From the NCBI RefSeq assembly GCF_007750855.1, contig NZ_CP036291.1, forward strand, positions 3,410,001-3,474,000: a stretch of DNA of 64,000 nt. Direction: 5' to 3'. Below the pieces are notes generated by a model. It was not told where the DNA came from. It did no database searches and worked only from the letters and a program-made list of their open reading frames with translations. The translations under genes and the position numbers were made by a program. Numbering within the stretch: the first letter of the stretch is position 1; each line of letters opens with the position of its first letter. Source of the DNA: Pirellulimonas nuda (lineage in GTDB: Bacteria; Planctomycetota; Planctomycetia; Pirellulales; Lacipirellulaceae). Positions 9,285-18,453 of the stretch are shown here, piece after piece.

Positions 9285-9529
9285 TAGGGCGTAAACGCAA
9301 ACGGGGCAAGTACAGTCCACCGATCTCAAGCTAAACGTGATTCTCCTCAGGGTTTCGGGAGAAGATCGGCGAGAAACCGGTTGGTCTGCTCGTCCAAGCG
9401 TTTTGAGAACGCCAGTAATCGTCCGCTAGCGCGAATCGAATGGCCCAGCAGAACAGATGTAGGCCAGATCGAAGCTAGCTACAGCATCGCAAAATACACA
9501 TTTCCTTCCGTACGATGTATGAGTCTTAG

Positions 9530-10510
9530 ATGCCTTCAGCTTTACACGATCGAATCCTCCGACGAGCGATAAGGCCCAACCGTGTCGGGCGTTCCATTTC
9601 CTCCCTTAGCTTGCTTGCGGGGTGGGAGTCCCTCAGCCGGTTCACATCCAGATATTCTGGGTACACTCCTGATATTGTCCGGCTGGAGCAAGTTGTTCCG
9701 ACGTCGAATGCTGCAGGCACTTCAAAACTAGTAATGAGTTCCTCGGATGGCAATGACCACGTCGTCCGCAAGTTGTGGAGGTTCGGCACAGATGCGTTTG
9801 AGGCTCCGCTACCAAGCGTCTTTCGAATGCTAGTGCGTGATGCGTCATCGGTTTTCATTGTTGGAGCCAACTCGGGCTTCTACGCGCTGCAAGCAGCTAG
9901 CGCGTCGCTAAACGCCGAGGTTCACGCATTCGAACCCTATCCTCCCGCGTTTGGACTTCTGAGTAGAAACATCGGGCTCAATGATTTGACAGACCGGATC
10001 ACCACTTGGCCGATTGCTTTAGGTGATCGCGAGTGCACCAGCGAATTATTGGTGCCCGAACCTCGATTCGGTAGTGTAATGGAAACTTCTGCGAGTCTCG
10101 CTGCGGACTTCAACCAGAACGTCGGCGAGCGGATTGAGGTGCCAGTAACGACTGTTGACGCATTCGCCGCAGAAAGAAAATGCGGTCCGTCGGTGCTTCT
10201 CATTGACGTCGAAGGATTTGAATTGCAAGTGATCCGCGGCGCCGTAAACACACTCCGAGAATCAAAGCCCTACCTGATCGTCGAGGTGTTCGCTGATCGT
10301 GTCACCGATGTCGATGAACTCGACGACATAAGAAAGTCCGCGCACTATGAGTGCTGGGAGCTTGGGAAGAAGACTCTAACGCGACGTAGCAGCGTGGCGG
10401 CCTGCACTTCACATCCGAATCAGATTTGGGTGCCGGAGTCGAGTCGCAGGGAATTCGTGCGGATTATTGAATCAATCGAGGTGCTTTCGTGCCGAGAGAA
10501 TTGTGGCTAA
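9530..10510 (+). CDS. FkbM-family methyltransferase (first of three)
   Basis: SAM-dependent O-methyltransferase of 326 residues. Motif I is IVGANSGFYAL; an acidic residue ends the next strand (HAFEPYPP); the FkbM signature LLIDVEGFELQVIRGA follows near residue 220. Such enzymes methylate hydroxyls of sugars or small molecules. With two sulfotransferases and many glycosyltransferases nearby, a polysaccharide substrate is likely. The gap of 245 bp from the previous gene shows no other gene and could hold a separate promoter. The N-terminal start is uncertain: no strong ribosome site precedes 9530, and a later ATG in the frame would shorten the protein by about 70 residues. Confidence 0.85.
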   Translation: MPSALHDRILRRAIRPNRVGRSISSLSLLAGWESLSRFTSRYSGYTPDIVRLEQVVPTSNAAGTSKLVMSSSDGNDHVVRKLWRFGTDAFEAPLPSVFRMLVRDASSVFIVGANSGFYALQAASASLNAEVHAFEPYPPAFGLLSRNIGLNDLTDRITTWPIALGDRECTSELLVPEPRFGSVMETSASLAADFNQNVGERIEVPVTTVDAFAAERKCGPSVLLIDVEGFELQVIRGAVNTLRESKPYLIVEVFADRVTDVDELDDIRKSAHYECWELGKKTLTRRSSVAACTSHPNQIWVPESSRREFVRIIESIEVLSCRENCG

Positions 10511-10567
10511 GTTGTCACATTGTGGGACGCGAATGCCCATTGCCCCCAGTTCTAGTACGATCCTGTC

Positions 10568-11680
10568 ATGCGTAGGCCTTTACGTCTAACTTGGGTACTC
10601 AGCAGGGGCAATCTCTCTGGCGGCACCAAGTCGAATCGTCTCATTGCAGAAGCCATGGTGCGGCGGGGACACGATGTCACCCTTGTCCATTCCACGGCCG
10701 GCAAGCAATGGCCGTCGATATACCGGGTGCGGAGCCTCTATCGTCGAGTCGCAAGCGAAATAAGAAACGCTACGGTCAACCGCGTGCACCATCTGGAGCA
10801 GTCTACGGCCAGGCTGTTGCCAGTTCGGTCACGGCCTATTCGCGCAGAACACGTGCCTGACGCGGACTTTGTTTTTGCCACTTGGTGGGAAACTAGAGAG
10901 TGGATCGATTCCTGGCCGGCGAGCAAGGGGAGAAAAGCCTACTTTATTCGCCACCATGAGCTTCACGGAGGCCCCCTAGATCGCGTTCGGGCAACCTACC
11001 GAATGCCCGGCGCCAAGTTTGTGATAGCGCGATGGCTTCAAAGACTGATGGCCGAGGAGTACGGCGATCCAGCAAGCGTTCTGATACCAAATGGAGTTGA
11101 TCGTTCACAATTCAGCGCTCCGCCAAGGGATAGACAGAGAGTTCCGACGGTGGGATTTATGTATGGGCAGGGATGGAAAGGCGGTGAGACGGCCGTTGAG
11201 GCTTTGCGATTCGTTCAGCAACGCTTCAAAGACTTGCGAGTCGTTGCAATGACTCCGTCACATCAAATCAAGCACCTGAGGAGCCTTGTCAACTGTGTCA
11301 TACACTATCGCCCAGCTCAAAATCTGATTCCCACGCTGTATCGGCAGGCCGACTGTTGGCTACTTCCATCTACCACAGAAGGATTCGGAATGCCTGGCCT
11401 TGAGGCGGCGGCTTGTCGATGCCCAATAGTTTCAACTCGTTGCGGCGGTCCCGAAGACTATGTGATAGATGGAGTCACAGGACACCTTGTTCCTGTGGGC
11501 GATCCGAAAGCAATGTGCGATGCTCTTTGCCGGATCTTATCGTTGGACAATGCCGCTTGGAGACAGATGAGTGAAGCGAGCTATGACCGTTCGCGGCAAT
11601 TCGACTGGGACCATTCGGCGCAATTGCTTGAAGAGGCGTTGTTTAGTCGACTGTACGAGCGCTCGGCACTAGATCCTTAA
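10568..11680 (+). CDS. Glycosyltransferase family 4
   Basis: GT-B fold enzyme of 370 residues. The N-terminal half opens with LTWVLSRGNLSGGTKSNRLIAEA, the acceptor-domain glycine-rich loop of GT4 enzymes. The C-terminal half has the nucleotide-sugar part: VLIPNGVD, VGFMYGQGWKGGETAVEA, then the E-x7-E motif in STTEGFGMPGLEAAACRCPIV, followed by GGPEDYVIDGVTGHLV. It should add a sugar from an NDP-donor to a growing glycan with retention of configuration. It follows the FkbM gene closely and converges on the next gene with 74 bp between them. Confidence 0.9.
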   Translation: MRRPLRLTWVLSRGNLSGGTKSNRLIAEAMVRRGHDVTLVHSTAGKQWPSIYRVRSLYRRVASEIRNATVNRVHHLEQSTARLLPVRSRPIRAEHVPDADFVFATWWETREWIDSWPASKGRKAYFIRHHELHGGPLDRVRATYRMPGAKFVIARWLQRLMAEEYGDPASVLIPNGVDRSQFSAPPRDRQRVPTVGFMYGQGWKGGETAVEALRFVQQRFKDLRVVAMTPSHQIKHLRSLVNCVIHYRPAQNLIPTLYRQADCWLLPSTTEGFGMPGLEAAACRCPIVSTRCGGPEDYVIDGVTGHLVPVGDPKAMCDALCRILSLDNAAWRQMSEASYDRSRQFDWDHSAQLLEEALFSRLYERSALDP

Positions 11681-11754
11681 GCCCCTTCGGCTGAACACGA
11701 TCAACAGCGATCGACTGGATATCATCGAAGCTGCGCTACGCCGGGCGCATCGAC

Positions 11755-13041
11755 TTAGGCAGGTTCGATGGAACTGGGCGGCTTTTCTCCCTTTCCACGA
11801 ACCCATTTGTACACGTCGTTGACCTTCAATGCTTTGACCGCCCATGTAAATTCGGTGCGCGCCTTCCTCATTCCTGCGATTGCCATGTTCTCCAGACAGC
11901 TTGGATCATCGCACAAATGAGTTAATCGGACACGCAATTGCTCGACGATGGCTCGGCGTTCGCCGATATCCAGCCCAAATGCGGTATCTCGATCAATAAG
12001 TTCCGCGGGACCGCCATAGTTGACTACGATCGGCACGCATCCCATCGCCATCGCTTCCAAGACTACCCCGCCTCCGAATTCCCGGACGCTTGGAAACGAG
12101 AGAACATCGGCATCCCTCAGGTACTCAAACACGCGCTCATGAGGGACATTACCAACTAGCCTTACGGCACCTTGCTGCTCCAGCTTCGCTACCTTTTCTT
12201 CAAGCATAGGGCGCTGAGGTCCTTCGCCGACAATCGTTAATTCGGCTCGGCCAGTGTTCAACAGGTCCCAAGCCGCGTCGATTACCATGTCCGCCCCCTT
12301 GTAGGGGACGAGTCGCCCGAGAAATAGCATCCGCAATGGCCGACCGGCGGCTCGTCGGAGTGATTGGGGAAAACGACCAGGATCGATGGCGTTCTCAGGA
12401 ATGTAAAAGGCCTTATGATGGTACTGGGATGGGATCTGCGCCAGCGTATCTCGGGATGCGACGATGAGCGCCGAACTATGGCGAAGCGTTGAGCTATGGT
12501 AAGGCATCAATTTATAGGCTTGTCTCAGCGGCGCCAGCCATTCCTTCTCTTGTTTCCGCTCTTCTTGAAACCACTTGGGCCACGGCACGCCGCCATTCAA
12601 GGGGCCCAACACAAATGGAACACCGGCCGATTTGCAATCCGATGCCAGACGGGATGGTATAGTCGGACTCAACGGAGTCAGCCGGTGCACGATATCGAAC
12701 TCGCCCGCCTTGATGCGTTCGCAAAACTTTCGCCAAACAAGGTGCTCAAAATAGTAGTAGCCAATCGACTTCAGAGCGGTCACGGTCGTCCAGCCTTTTC
12801 CCTTACCTCCGCGAAGAAGTTGCGTGACTTTATGGAGAGGTCGTGCTACCGGCTCCGAATCGATGATCGTTAACTCCTCGTTGCTTAGACACTGCGAGGC
12901 ACGTATTGCGGACTCATTTCGCACCTGTGTCACCAGATGCACATCCGCAACCTCGCGTAATGCCATGGCGTGGCACCAGCCAACGAGAGGTACGCTTGTC
13001 CACTGTGGGTTCGCTGCTTCGGCAATAAGCAAGACGCGCAT
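11755..13041 (-). CDS. Glycosyltransferase family 4
   Basis: GT-B enzyme of 428 residues. It starts with MRVLLIAEAANPQW; the C-terminal domain carries FLGRLVPYKGADMVIDA, LTIVGEGPQRPMLEE and the E-x7-E stretch SVREFGGGVVLEAMAMGCVPIV, followed by YGGPAELI. The middle motif VLGPLNGGVPWP resembles the corresponding motif VIGPMNGNMSYP of the GT4 protein at 45711, so the two belong to the same subgroup. It is transcribed towards the previous gene. Acceptor and donor sugars cannot be told from sequence. Confidence 0.9.
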   Translation of the reverse strand: MRVLLIAEAANPQWTSVPLVGWCHAMALREVADVHLVTQVRNESAIRASQCLSNEELTIIDSEPVARPLHKVTQLLRGGKGKGWTTVTALKSIGYYYFEHLVWRKFCERIKAGEFDIVHRLTPLSPTIPSRLASDCKSAGVPFVLGPLNGGVPWPKWFQEERKQEKEWLAPLRQAYKLMPYHSSTLRHSSALIVASRDTLAQIPSQYHHKAFYIPENAIDPGRFPQSLRRAAGRPLRMLFLGRLVPYKGADMVIDAAWDLLNTGRAELTIVGEGPQRPMLEEKVAKLEQQGAVRLVGNVPHERVFEYLRDADVLSFPSVREFGGGVVLEAMAMGCVPIVVNYGGPAELIDRDTAFGLDIGERRAIVEQLRVRLTHLCDDPSCLENMAIAGMRKARTEFTWAVKALKVNDVYKWVRGKGEKPPSSIEPA

Positions 13042-13124
13042 AACAGGCCATCAAAATTTGCAGCGTATTCCGGAGCCTTACGAATCGCGCCAGAGTGAAA
13101 GTTCGTGAACGGAAACTAGGTTCG

Positions 13125-13312
13125 GCAGGGCTCGGCAGTTGCCGACCTTCTTATTCAGAAGTACGAGGACGCAGCGGTAGTAGCTGAGCAACGAAGCGAC
13201 GCATTCTGCAACCCAACGGCGGGCCGGCTCTTCGCGCGATCGTTTCTCGCTCAGCTCCCGACCACGCGTCTTTAGGTGGACGCGATCGCCACGCCGCTTG
13301 AACCGGCTCCGA
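13125..13312 (-). pseudogene. IS5-family transposase C-terminal remnant
   Basis: Translating the minus strand gives RRGDRVHLKTRGRELSEKRS, then VAECVASLLSYYRCVLVLLNKKVGN. This aligns closely with the IS5-type remnant at 61016-61540 (HLKSRGQEQREKR, then VQRVASWLNRYRRILVRWEKKVEN) and matches the C-terminal end of IS5-family DDE transposases (normally xxSWLNRFRRLLxRWEKxxENY). Only about 60 codons survive, and several conserved residues have changed. It is an old, diverged fragment between the GT4 gene and the beta-helix gene. Confidence 0.7.
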
Positions 13313-13933
13313 CTTGCGTGTCAGTCATCCCCCATTTCTGTGCAAATGCTCCCGGCTCGTACAGATAGCAGCGGGCTCCGCAGCGTGTGCGTCTGAAGGT
13401 CTCGAGCAGCAGCCGATCGCCAAACCAACCGCATTCCTCTTTGAGACCCTCATACAACCGTCCAGATAGACCGCGAACCGCTACAGATCAAGGCTCCGGC
13501 GATATTGTGTTAGGGGTTCTTAGTCGGGTGCGGATTGATCGCTTGTCCGCCAGTTTGCTGAGCTGATCGAGTTCTTGCCGCTTTCTCCCCCCCACACTTC
13601 GGCGACTTGGTAATTGACCAGCCAAGGCTCTGCAAGTTCAAGTCGACCTTTTGCGGGCCCAACTATGGTAGGTGGGCACCCTAAGGCGTGTGCGGGTGAC
13701 TGGGTTACAGCGGTTCGATCGCCCGCCAGACCGCGTCCGGCATCCGCCAGCACGATCCCCGAGACTCCCTCTGCATCGCCGTTACCCGCATGCCCAGGAG
13801 AGGAACCAACAGCGCGGAAATAGGTACGCATGGGAGCAATCAAGCGGTTCGGATCGTAAACAGGATTAGTCCTTCGTCGGACGAGCACCGAGGCTGAGAT
13901 CCGCCCCCCCTGGTCGGGGGTGCCCGACTGTCA
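13313..13933. other. Decayed intergenic stretch
   Basis: No intact gene is recognisable. Short minus-strand frames (13272-13457, reading through CGWFGDRLLLETFRR and CYLYEPGAFAQKWGMTD, and 13520-13888) look like pieces of former genes because of their balanced amino-acid make-up, but I cannot assign a family. IS debris lies on one side and the beta-helix gene on the other. Confidence 0.4.
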
Positions 13934-13948
13934 TTGCACGTTGTGCAA
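13934..13948. promoter_or_regulatory. Perfect inverted repeat, possible operator
   Basis: TTGCAC-GTT-GTGCAA is a perfect 6-bp inverted repeat with a 3-bp spacer, about 375 bp upstream of the chosen start of the beta-helix gene. The size and symmetry fit the binding site of a dimeric regulator. No regulator gene is adjacent, and a chance occurrence is possible. Confidence 0.3.
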
Positions 13949-14323
13949 ACAGGATTCCGCCGACTCTTGCGGGCTTCGTTTCTCTACTTTCGGATCATCG
14001 TACTTGCGGGAGTGTGCGAATTTGCTAGGATAACCGCTAAATTGGGCAAATTACAGCCGACCTTGCCGCCCGCTTGCACAAATCCCGCCCGCTTCCACTC
14101 GGTCGAACCCGCTGATATTGCGAGGTGGCATATGCTTTCACTGGCAGCGTCCCTTTTTCAGATTCCGCTCATCCTAAGCCTGCTAGTTCATCCATCGACT
14201 GGCCTGATTTCAGCGGCCATCGGTTTTGTCAGTGCTGGGATCAACGCTACGGGGCCGCCAGGCGAACAATCCGATAGCGGAGCATCGCCTCGAATACGGA
14301 AACTCTTCAAAGAGAAGCACCTC

Positions 14324-16453
14324 ATGTCCATCCGAGATCTGGTCACGCGATTTGCACAAGGAGTGATCGCCGATTCCGGCACTTCGACTAACTCGAGACG
14401 CCGACCGACCAGATCGTATCGTAGCTCCTTCCGGTTCGAGCACCTGGAATGCCGCCAGCTGATGGCCGTAACCACAGACGTCGATGGCTGGACCGTGGTC
14501 TCGCCGTCGGCCGACTCCAGAGTGATTTACGTCAGCAGCAGCTTAGGGAATGATGCAAACGATGGCCTCAGCGAAGCTACACCAAAGGCGACTGTGTCGG
14601 CCGGCACCGCGCTAATGCGAGACGGCTATCCAGATCACTTGCTGTTTAAGCGTGGAGATGTTTGGACAAATGAGAACCTGGGTAGCATTTCAAGCGGACG
14701 AAGCGCCGAAGAGCCCAAACTGATCGGCGCCTATGGCTCAGGGGAAAGGCCAGTATTCTTGGCAGACCCATCCAGGGAATTCTCAAATAACATCAAAACG
14801 AAGCAGTATATTGCCATAATTGGACTCCACATGGAGCCTAATGACCGTGAGCATAATGATTTCGGAAAATACGGTCTCCGATTCGCTGTGGAAGGGAACG
14901 GCAACTTCCTCGTCGAAGACAACTATATCGGAGGTTTTGCCTACAACCTTAGCTTTGTCATTCCTGCGACCGACGTCGATGCTTGGGGCGGGCTCGTGAT
15001 ACGGCGGAACGTCATCGCCGATGCCTGGAGCGCCACATCTCACTCTCAAGGGCTATTCATCAGCCGCGCTCAAAGCGTTCTGTTAGAGGAGAACGTTTTC
15101 GACCACAACGGTTGGCACAAAGACTATGCAACCGGATCCGGAATCGTGACGGAGGCGGAGCCGACCATTTTCAACCATAACGTCTACATCTCCGAAAGAA
15201 CTCGCGACATCACCATACGCGGTAACATCTTCTCTCGCGGCTCAAGCATGGGCACGAAGATGGATGTCGATGCTGGCACCCACACAATTGAGAATAATCT
15301 CTACGTCGGCAACGGCATGATCGCTCAGTTCGGAGAGGGCTCCGACGACCTAAGTGAAGAAGTCGATGGCAACATTTTCTATATCAGCAACAATGTCATG
15401 GTGGAAGGCACGGCCCGTGCTCAGCCGAACGGACTTGGTGCCGTATTTCAAAACATCGTCGGGGGATACTTTCAGGACAACTTCATTGGACAACGAGGTA
15501 CCGAAGGTGGCGACGGCGGGTATGCGTTGGCATTCTTGGACCTGACGGACGGGCGAGGTATTAACAACTTTGCGATCGACAGCAACATCATTCACGACTG
15601 GCGAGCGCCGACAAGATTGGATGACCCCGAAGCAAGAGCAAAAGATGGCAGGGACGATACGCAGCACTCGGTCAGTGGAAATACATTCAGCAACAATATG
15701 CTGATTGAAGACAGCTCGTCCGCGAGCCCTCTTCTTGAGACCGACTGGACTTCAACTGACGAAGCCACCTACGGAAGCAATACTTACTATCGCTCAGGTG
15801 CGACGTCAGACGCGTTGCTGACAACGGATAGTTCCGGAGTATCGACCGGAGATTGGCAGGCCACGTACGAGCCAGATGCTGTTTTCGAAAAGCCTAGCTT
15901 CGTAGATCCTGCTCGAACGACTGTCAGCTACGCTGCGACGCTTGGGCTAACAAGCTTCGACGCCCTTGCGAATCAATGGAAGCTGCAATCGCGGGAGACA
16001 TGGAATGCAAATTTAAAAGCGGCTGCCATTAACGAATACATTCGCAGCGGATTTGAAGTAGATGAGGTCGGAGTCAGTCCGCTACCCAATCCACAGCTTG
16101 ACACTCCCGAGCCAAATGGCGAAGAAGCTGGCTCGGATTCTGCTCTGCCAACTCTGCACGACGACGCGTCGCAACAAACAACTCAATACCCAACGCAGAA
16201 CCAGAGTCAAGTACAACAAGGCCTTCGACAACAGCGAGCCTGGACTCAGCACCAGGGAGTCCTTTCGCAGGATGAAGAGCCTCTCACTGAGCCTTGGCAT
16301 GCAGGTTCTCATGGCCTTGACGAGCCCGTGGCGACTGCTCTCTATGGCTTCGTCTATGCTTCTTCGATGGAAGATGATGATGAGGTGGAGGAAGACGAAT
16401 TCGAGGTCCCGCTTGGCATTAGTGCTGTCGAGCTCGCCTTTTCAGAACTCTAG
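14324..16453 (+). CDS. Secreted right-handed beta-helix repeat protein with planctomycete N-terminal motif
   Basis: Protein of 709 residues from the ATG at 14324 (ribosome-site-like AGAGAAG). The frame is open further upstream, so a longer start is possible. The Arg/Ser-rich N-terminus is followed by FEHLECRQLMAV near residue 45, the short motif that precedes many extracellular planctomycete proteins. The body has parallel beta-helix features: the opening YVSSSLGNDANDGLSEATPK, typical of carbohydrate-active beta-helix proteins, then repeated Asn- and Ile-rich turns (for example ITIRGNIFSRGSS and YISNNVMVEG). No catalytic set was identified. It may bind or cleave the exopolysaccharide. The tail is strongly acidic (DDDEVEEDEFE). 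The stop codon lies right at the edge of IS66 debris, so the C-terminus may be truncated or altered. Confidence 0.75.
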   Translation: MSIRDLVTRFAQGVIADSGTSTNSRRRPTRSYRSSFRFEHLECRQLMAVTTDVDGWTVVSPSADSRVIYVSSSLGNDANDGLSEATPKATVSAGTALMRDGYPDHLLFKRGDVWTNENLGSISSGRSAEEPKLIGAYGSGERPVFLADPSREFSNNIKTKQYIAIIGLHMEPNDREHNDFGKYGLRFAVEGNGNFLVEDNYIGGFAYNLSFVIPATDVDAWGGLVIRRNVIADAWSATSHSQGLFISRAQSVLLEENVFDHNGWHKDYATGSGIVTEAEPTIFNHNVYISERTRDITIRGNIFSRGSSMGTKMDVDAGTHTIENNLYVGNGMIAQFGEGSDDLSEEVDGNIFYISNNVMVEGTARAQPNGLGAVFQNIVGGYFQDNFIGQRGTEGGDGGYALAFLDLTDGRGINNFAIDSNIIHDWRAPTRLDDPEARAKDGRDDTQHSVSGNTFSNNMLIEDSSSASPLLETDWTSTDEATYGSNTYYRSGATSDALLTTDSSGVSTGDWQATYEPDAVFEKPSFVDPARTTVSYAATLGLTSFDALANQWKLQSRETWNANLKAAAINEYIRSGFEVDEVGVSPLPNPQLDTPEPNGEEAGSDSALPTLHDDASQQTTQYPTQNQSQVQQGLRQQRAWTQHQGVLSQDEEPLTEPWHAGSHGLDEPVATALYGFVYASSMEDDDEVEEDEFEVPLGISAVELAFSEL

Positions 16454-16789
16454 ACGAGGCACGCTCGTGGCCAGCGTGGTGGCAACGACCGGGACGTTTG
16501 GGCATACCTCAGGGACGTGGTGAGCGGACGGTGAAACCCACAGCGACCGCGGCGTCGCCGGCCCCAGCTTCCGGCGCCACGCATAGAATGACGCGACCGA
16601 CACCCCCTCTGCCAAGCAGAAATCGGCCGTGCTCTGCTCCGAACGGCTGTGACGCGTCAAACGCTCACGCCACAACTCCGCTCGCTCCGGACCGGTGCTC
16701 CGCGCCATCGCTAACTCCTGCTGACCTCTCGGGGAATCGATCCCGGTAGGCTAGCAGGGGCGTCAACCGTGGTTGTGGTGGGCGCTTAC
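16454..16789 (-). mobile_element. IS66-family left-end fragment (tnpA 5' part), copy A
   Basis: On the minus strand this starts with a typical IS66 terminus GTAAGCGCC (16789 downwards) and continues into a tnpA start reading MARSTGPERAELWRERLTRH, then SFYAWRRKLG, the helix-turn-helix region of IS66 TnpA. The frame runs to 16442, across the end of the beta-helix gene. tnpB and tnpC are absent. About 200 bp are directly repeated in copy B, in the same orientation. Confidence 0.75.
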
Positions 16790-16995
16790 CATAGAATGAC
16801 GCGGCCGACACCCCCTCCGCCGCACAGAACCCGGCCGTGCTCTGCTCTGAACGGCTGTGACGCGTCAAACGTTACCGCCACAACTCCGGTCGCTCCGGAT
16901 CACTGCTCCGCGCCATCGCTACCTCCTGCTGACCTCTCGGGGCATCAATCACGGTAGGCTACAGGGGCGTCAACGTGGTTGTGGTTGGCGCTTAC
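16790..16995 (-). mobile_element. IS66-family left-end fragment, copy B
   Basis: A second IS66 left end, beginning with GTAAGCGCC at 16995 on the minus strand and about 85-90% identical by eye to the first 200 bp of copy A. Its tnpA frame (MTRHSRSEQSTAGF) is cut off right after SFY, exactly where copy A's terminus begins. This implies that one IS66 element inserted into the tnpA of another. Its outer end abuts the truncated IS3 element at 16996. Confidence 0.7.
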
Positions 16996-17457
16996 GCCCG
17001 ACGCCAGGCGTAGTACGCGCTGCGGCTCACGCCCAGGACGCCGCAGGCCTCCAGCGCCGACGCGGCGTTGGCGGCGACGATCGCTTCCATGGCGGCGTAG
17101 ACCTCCGTTATTCGCTGCGGCCGAAAATAATCAACGCTTTTTTTTAGCACGTCCCGCTCACGCTCGACCTCCAGCTCATGGACACGCGTCTCCAAGGCGC
17201 CCGCCACAGGCCCGCTCTCGGCGAGCAGCTCACGCTTCCAGCGGTACAGCACGTTAGCGTGCGACACCCCCAGACGCTCGGCTACCGAACTAGCCTTGTG
17301 ACCGTCCAGCAGCATCTGCACCGCTTCCTGCTTGAACTCCGGAGTGAATACGCGGCGTCCCGACTTTGCGGGCTGTGGCTTCTTGCGTGGCATGGCGGCA
17401 ATCCTTTCGCCGGCCATTCTAAGCTCCTCACCTGTCCGTCAATTCCGCTCCACCTCA
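16996..17457 (-). mobile_element. Truncated IS3-family element with fused orfA-orfB
   Basis: Left end of the same IS3-family element that is complete at 37560-38833: TGAGGTGG terminus at 17457 (minus strand), all of orfA, and the first part of orfB, cut at 16996 by the IS66 end. The A-tract at the orfA/orfB junction has 8 A here (plus strand 8 T near 17138-17145), against 7 in the complete copy. The two frames are therefore joined in one open frame (reading ERERDVLKKSVDYFRPQR), which reproduces the product of ribosomal frameshifting. A 12-bp in-frame deletion (LRRV) is also visible just before. It cannot be active because most of the DDE domain is missing. Confidence 0.9.
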
Positions 17458-17487
17458 GCAGGCCACAACGGGCTGCAAGCGAAGTCT

Positions 17488-18390
17488 TCAAGTGTGGTTC
17501 TGTTGAGCGTTTACATTGATTGCAACAAAATCAGTTATTCCGAGATGCGACGAACTCTCTGACTCTACAAGACGCGTGCGCCATGGTGTTTTCAAGATCC
17601 CAAAAGTCTGATATCCATGGCTCTTGAGAACGACTCGCATCTCTTCGAAGTCAGAGTTCCATCCCTTAGTATGTTCGAATACGACCAACCTGGGGATCTT
17701 CGAGGCAAATGCAGGAATTAGCGACCGAATAACTTGAGGCTCGTGCCCCTCTACGTCAATCTTAATCAGAGAGGGCCATTTCTTGAGCTTGGTTCTCTTC
17801 AGCAGTTCTGAAGCCGTAATGACCTCGACCACTTCCGCTGACCACTCGTCAGCTCCAGATCGCTCCTTAACACCTTGACAATCAAATCTGGCCCTACCCC
17901 GATTTCCCTTAGGAATCATCAATGATAACTTACCTCCCTGATCGCTGATGCCAACTCTATGGACTTCGGTTTGCGACTTTGCAAGCCTGCGAAGATTCTT
18001 GCCGAGCACATCCGCCAATGCAGATTGAGGCTCGATCGCTACAACATGAAGTCTTGGATTGGACCTTAGCATCTGGTAGGAAGTGGTGCCAGCGTTGGCG
18101 CCAATATCCCAAAACACGTCGTCTTCTCTAGTCGAGCGCGATAAGATTTCGGACACTTCCGGATCAAAGCTTTGCAGCATGCAAAAATGGCGACCGACAA
18201 GATCGGACGCATCGATTGCGATGTCCTCATCATTCCAATGCAAGAGGACCCACTGTTGATGACGCGTCCACCGGTGATTTGAGAGCAGATCTAGCAGCCG
18301 ATGTCGCCCGTGTTTTATTGGGAGCGATCGAAGAAACAGACTTAAGAGCCTATCATATGCGGAAGGAGCCCATTGCTTGAGTTGAGTCAC
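17488..18390 (-). CDS. FkbM-family methyltransferase (second of three)
   Basis: SAM-dependent methyltransferase of 300 residues. Motif I DVFWDIGANAGTTSYQM lies in the first half; the acidic strand end is HVVAIEPQ; the FkbM signature is SLIKIDVEGHEPQVIRSL. The N-terminal 80 residues, with HRLLDLLSNHRWTRHQQW and FDPEVSEILSRS, are like those of other polysaccharide-locus FkbM proteins. Its 3' end lies 30 bp from the truncated IS3 element. It is separated by 63 bp from the next FkbM gene upstream on the same strand, so the two are probably co-transcribed. Confidence 0.88.
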   Translation of the reverse strand: MTQLKQWAPSAYDRLLSLFLRSLPIKHGRHRLLDLLSNHRWTRHQQWVLLHWNDEDIAIDASDLVGRHFCMLQSFDPEVSEILSRSTREDDVFWDIGANAGTTSYQMLRSNPRLHVVAIEPQSALADVLGKNLRRLAKSQTEVHRVGISDQGGKLSLMIPKGNRGRARFDCQGVKERSGADEWSAEVVEVITASELLKRTKLKKWPSLIKIDVEGHEPQVIRSLIPAFASKIPRLVVFEHTKGWNSDFEEMRVVLKSHGYQTFGILKTPWRTRLVESESSSHLGITDFVAINVNAQQNHT

Positions 18391-18453
18391 TGCAGTTCAG
18401 GCCTTCAAATTGGGAGCTTCAGTGTAGACTGACGCCCGGCATGCCAATCTCGA

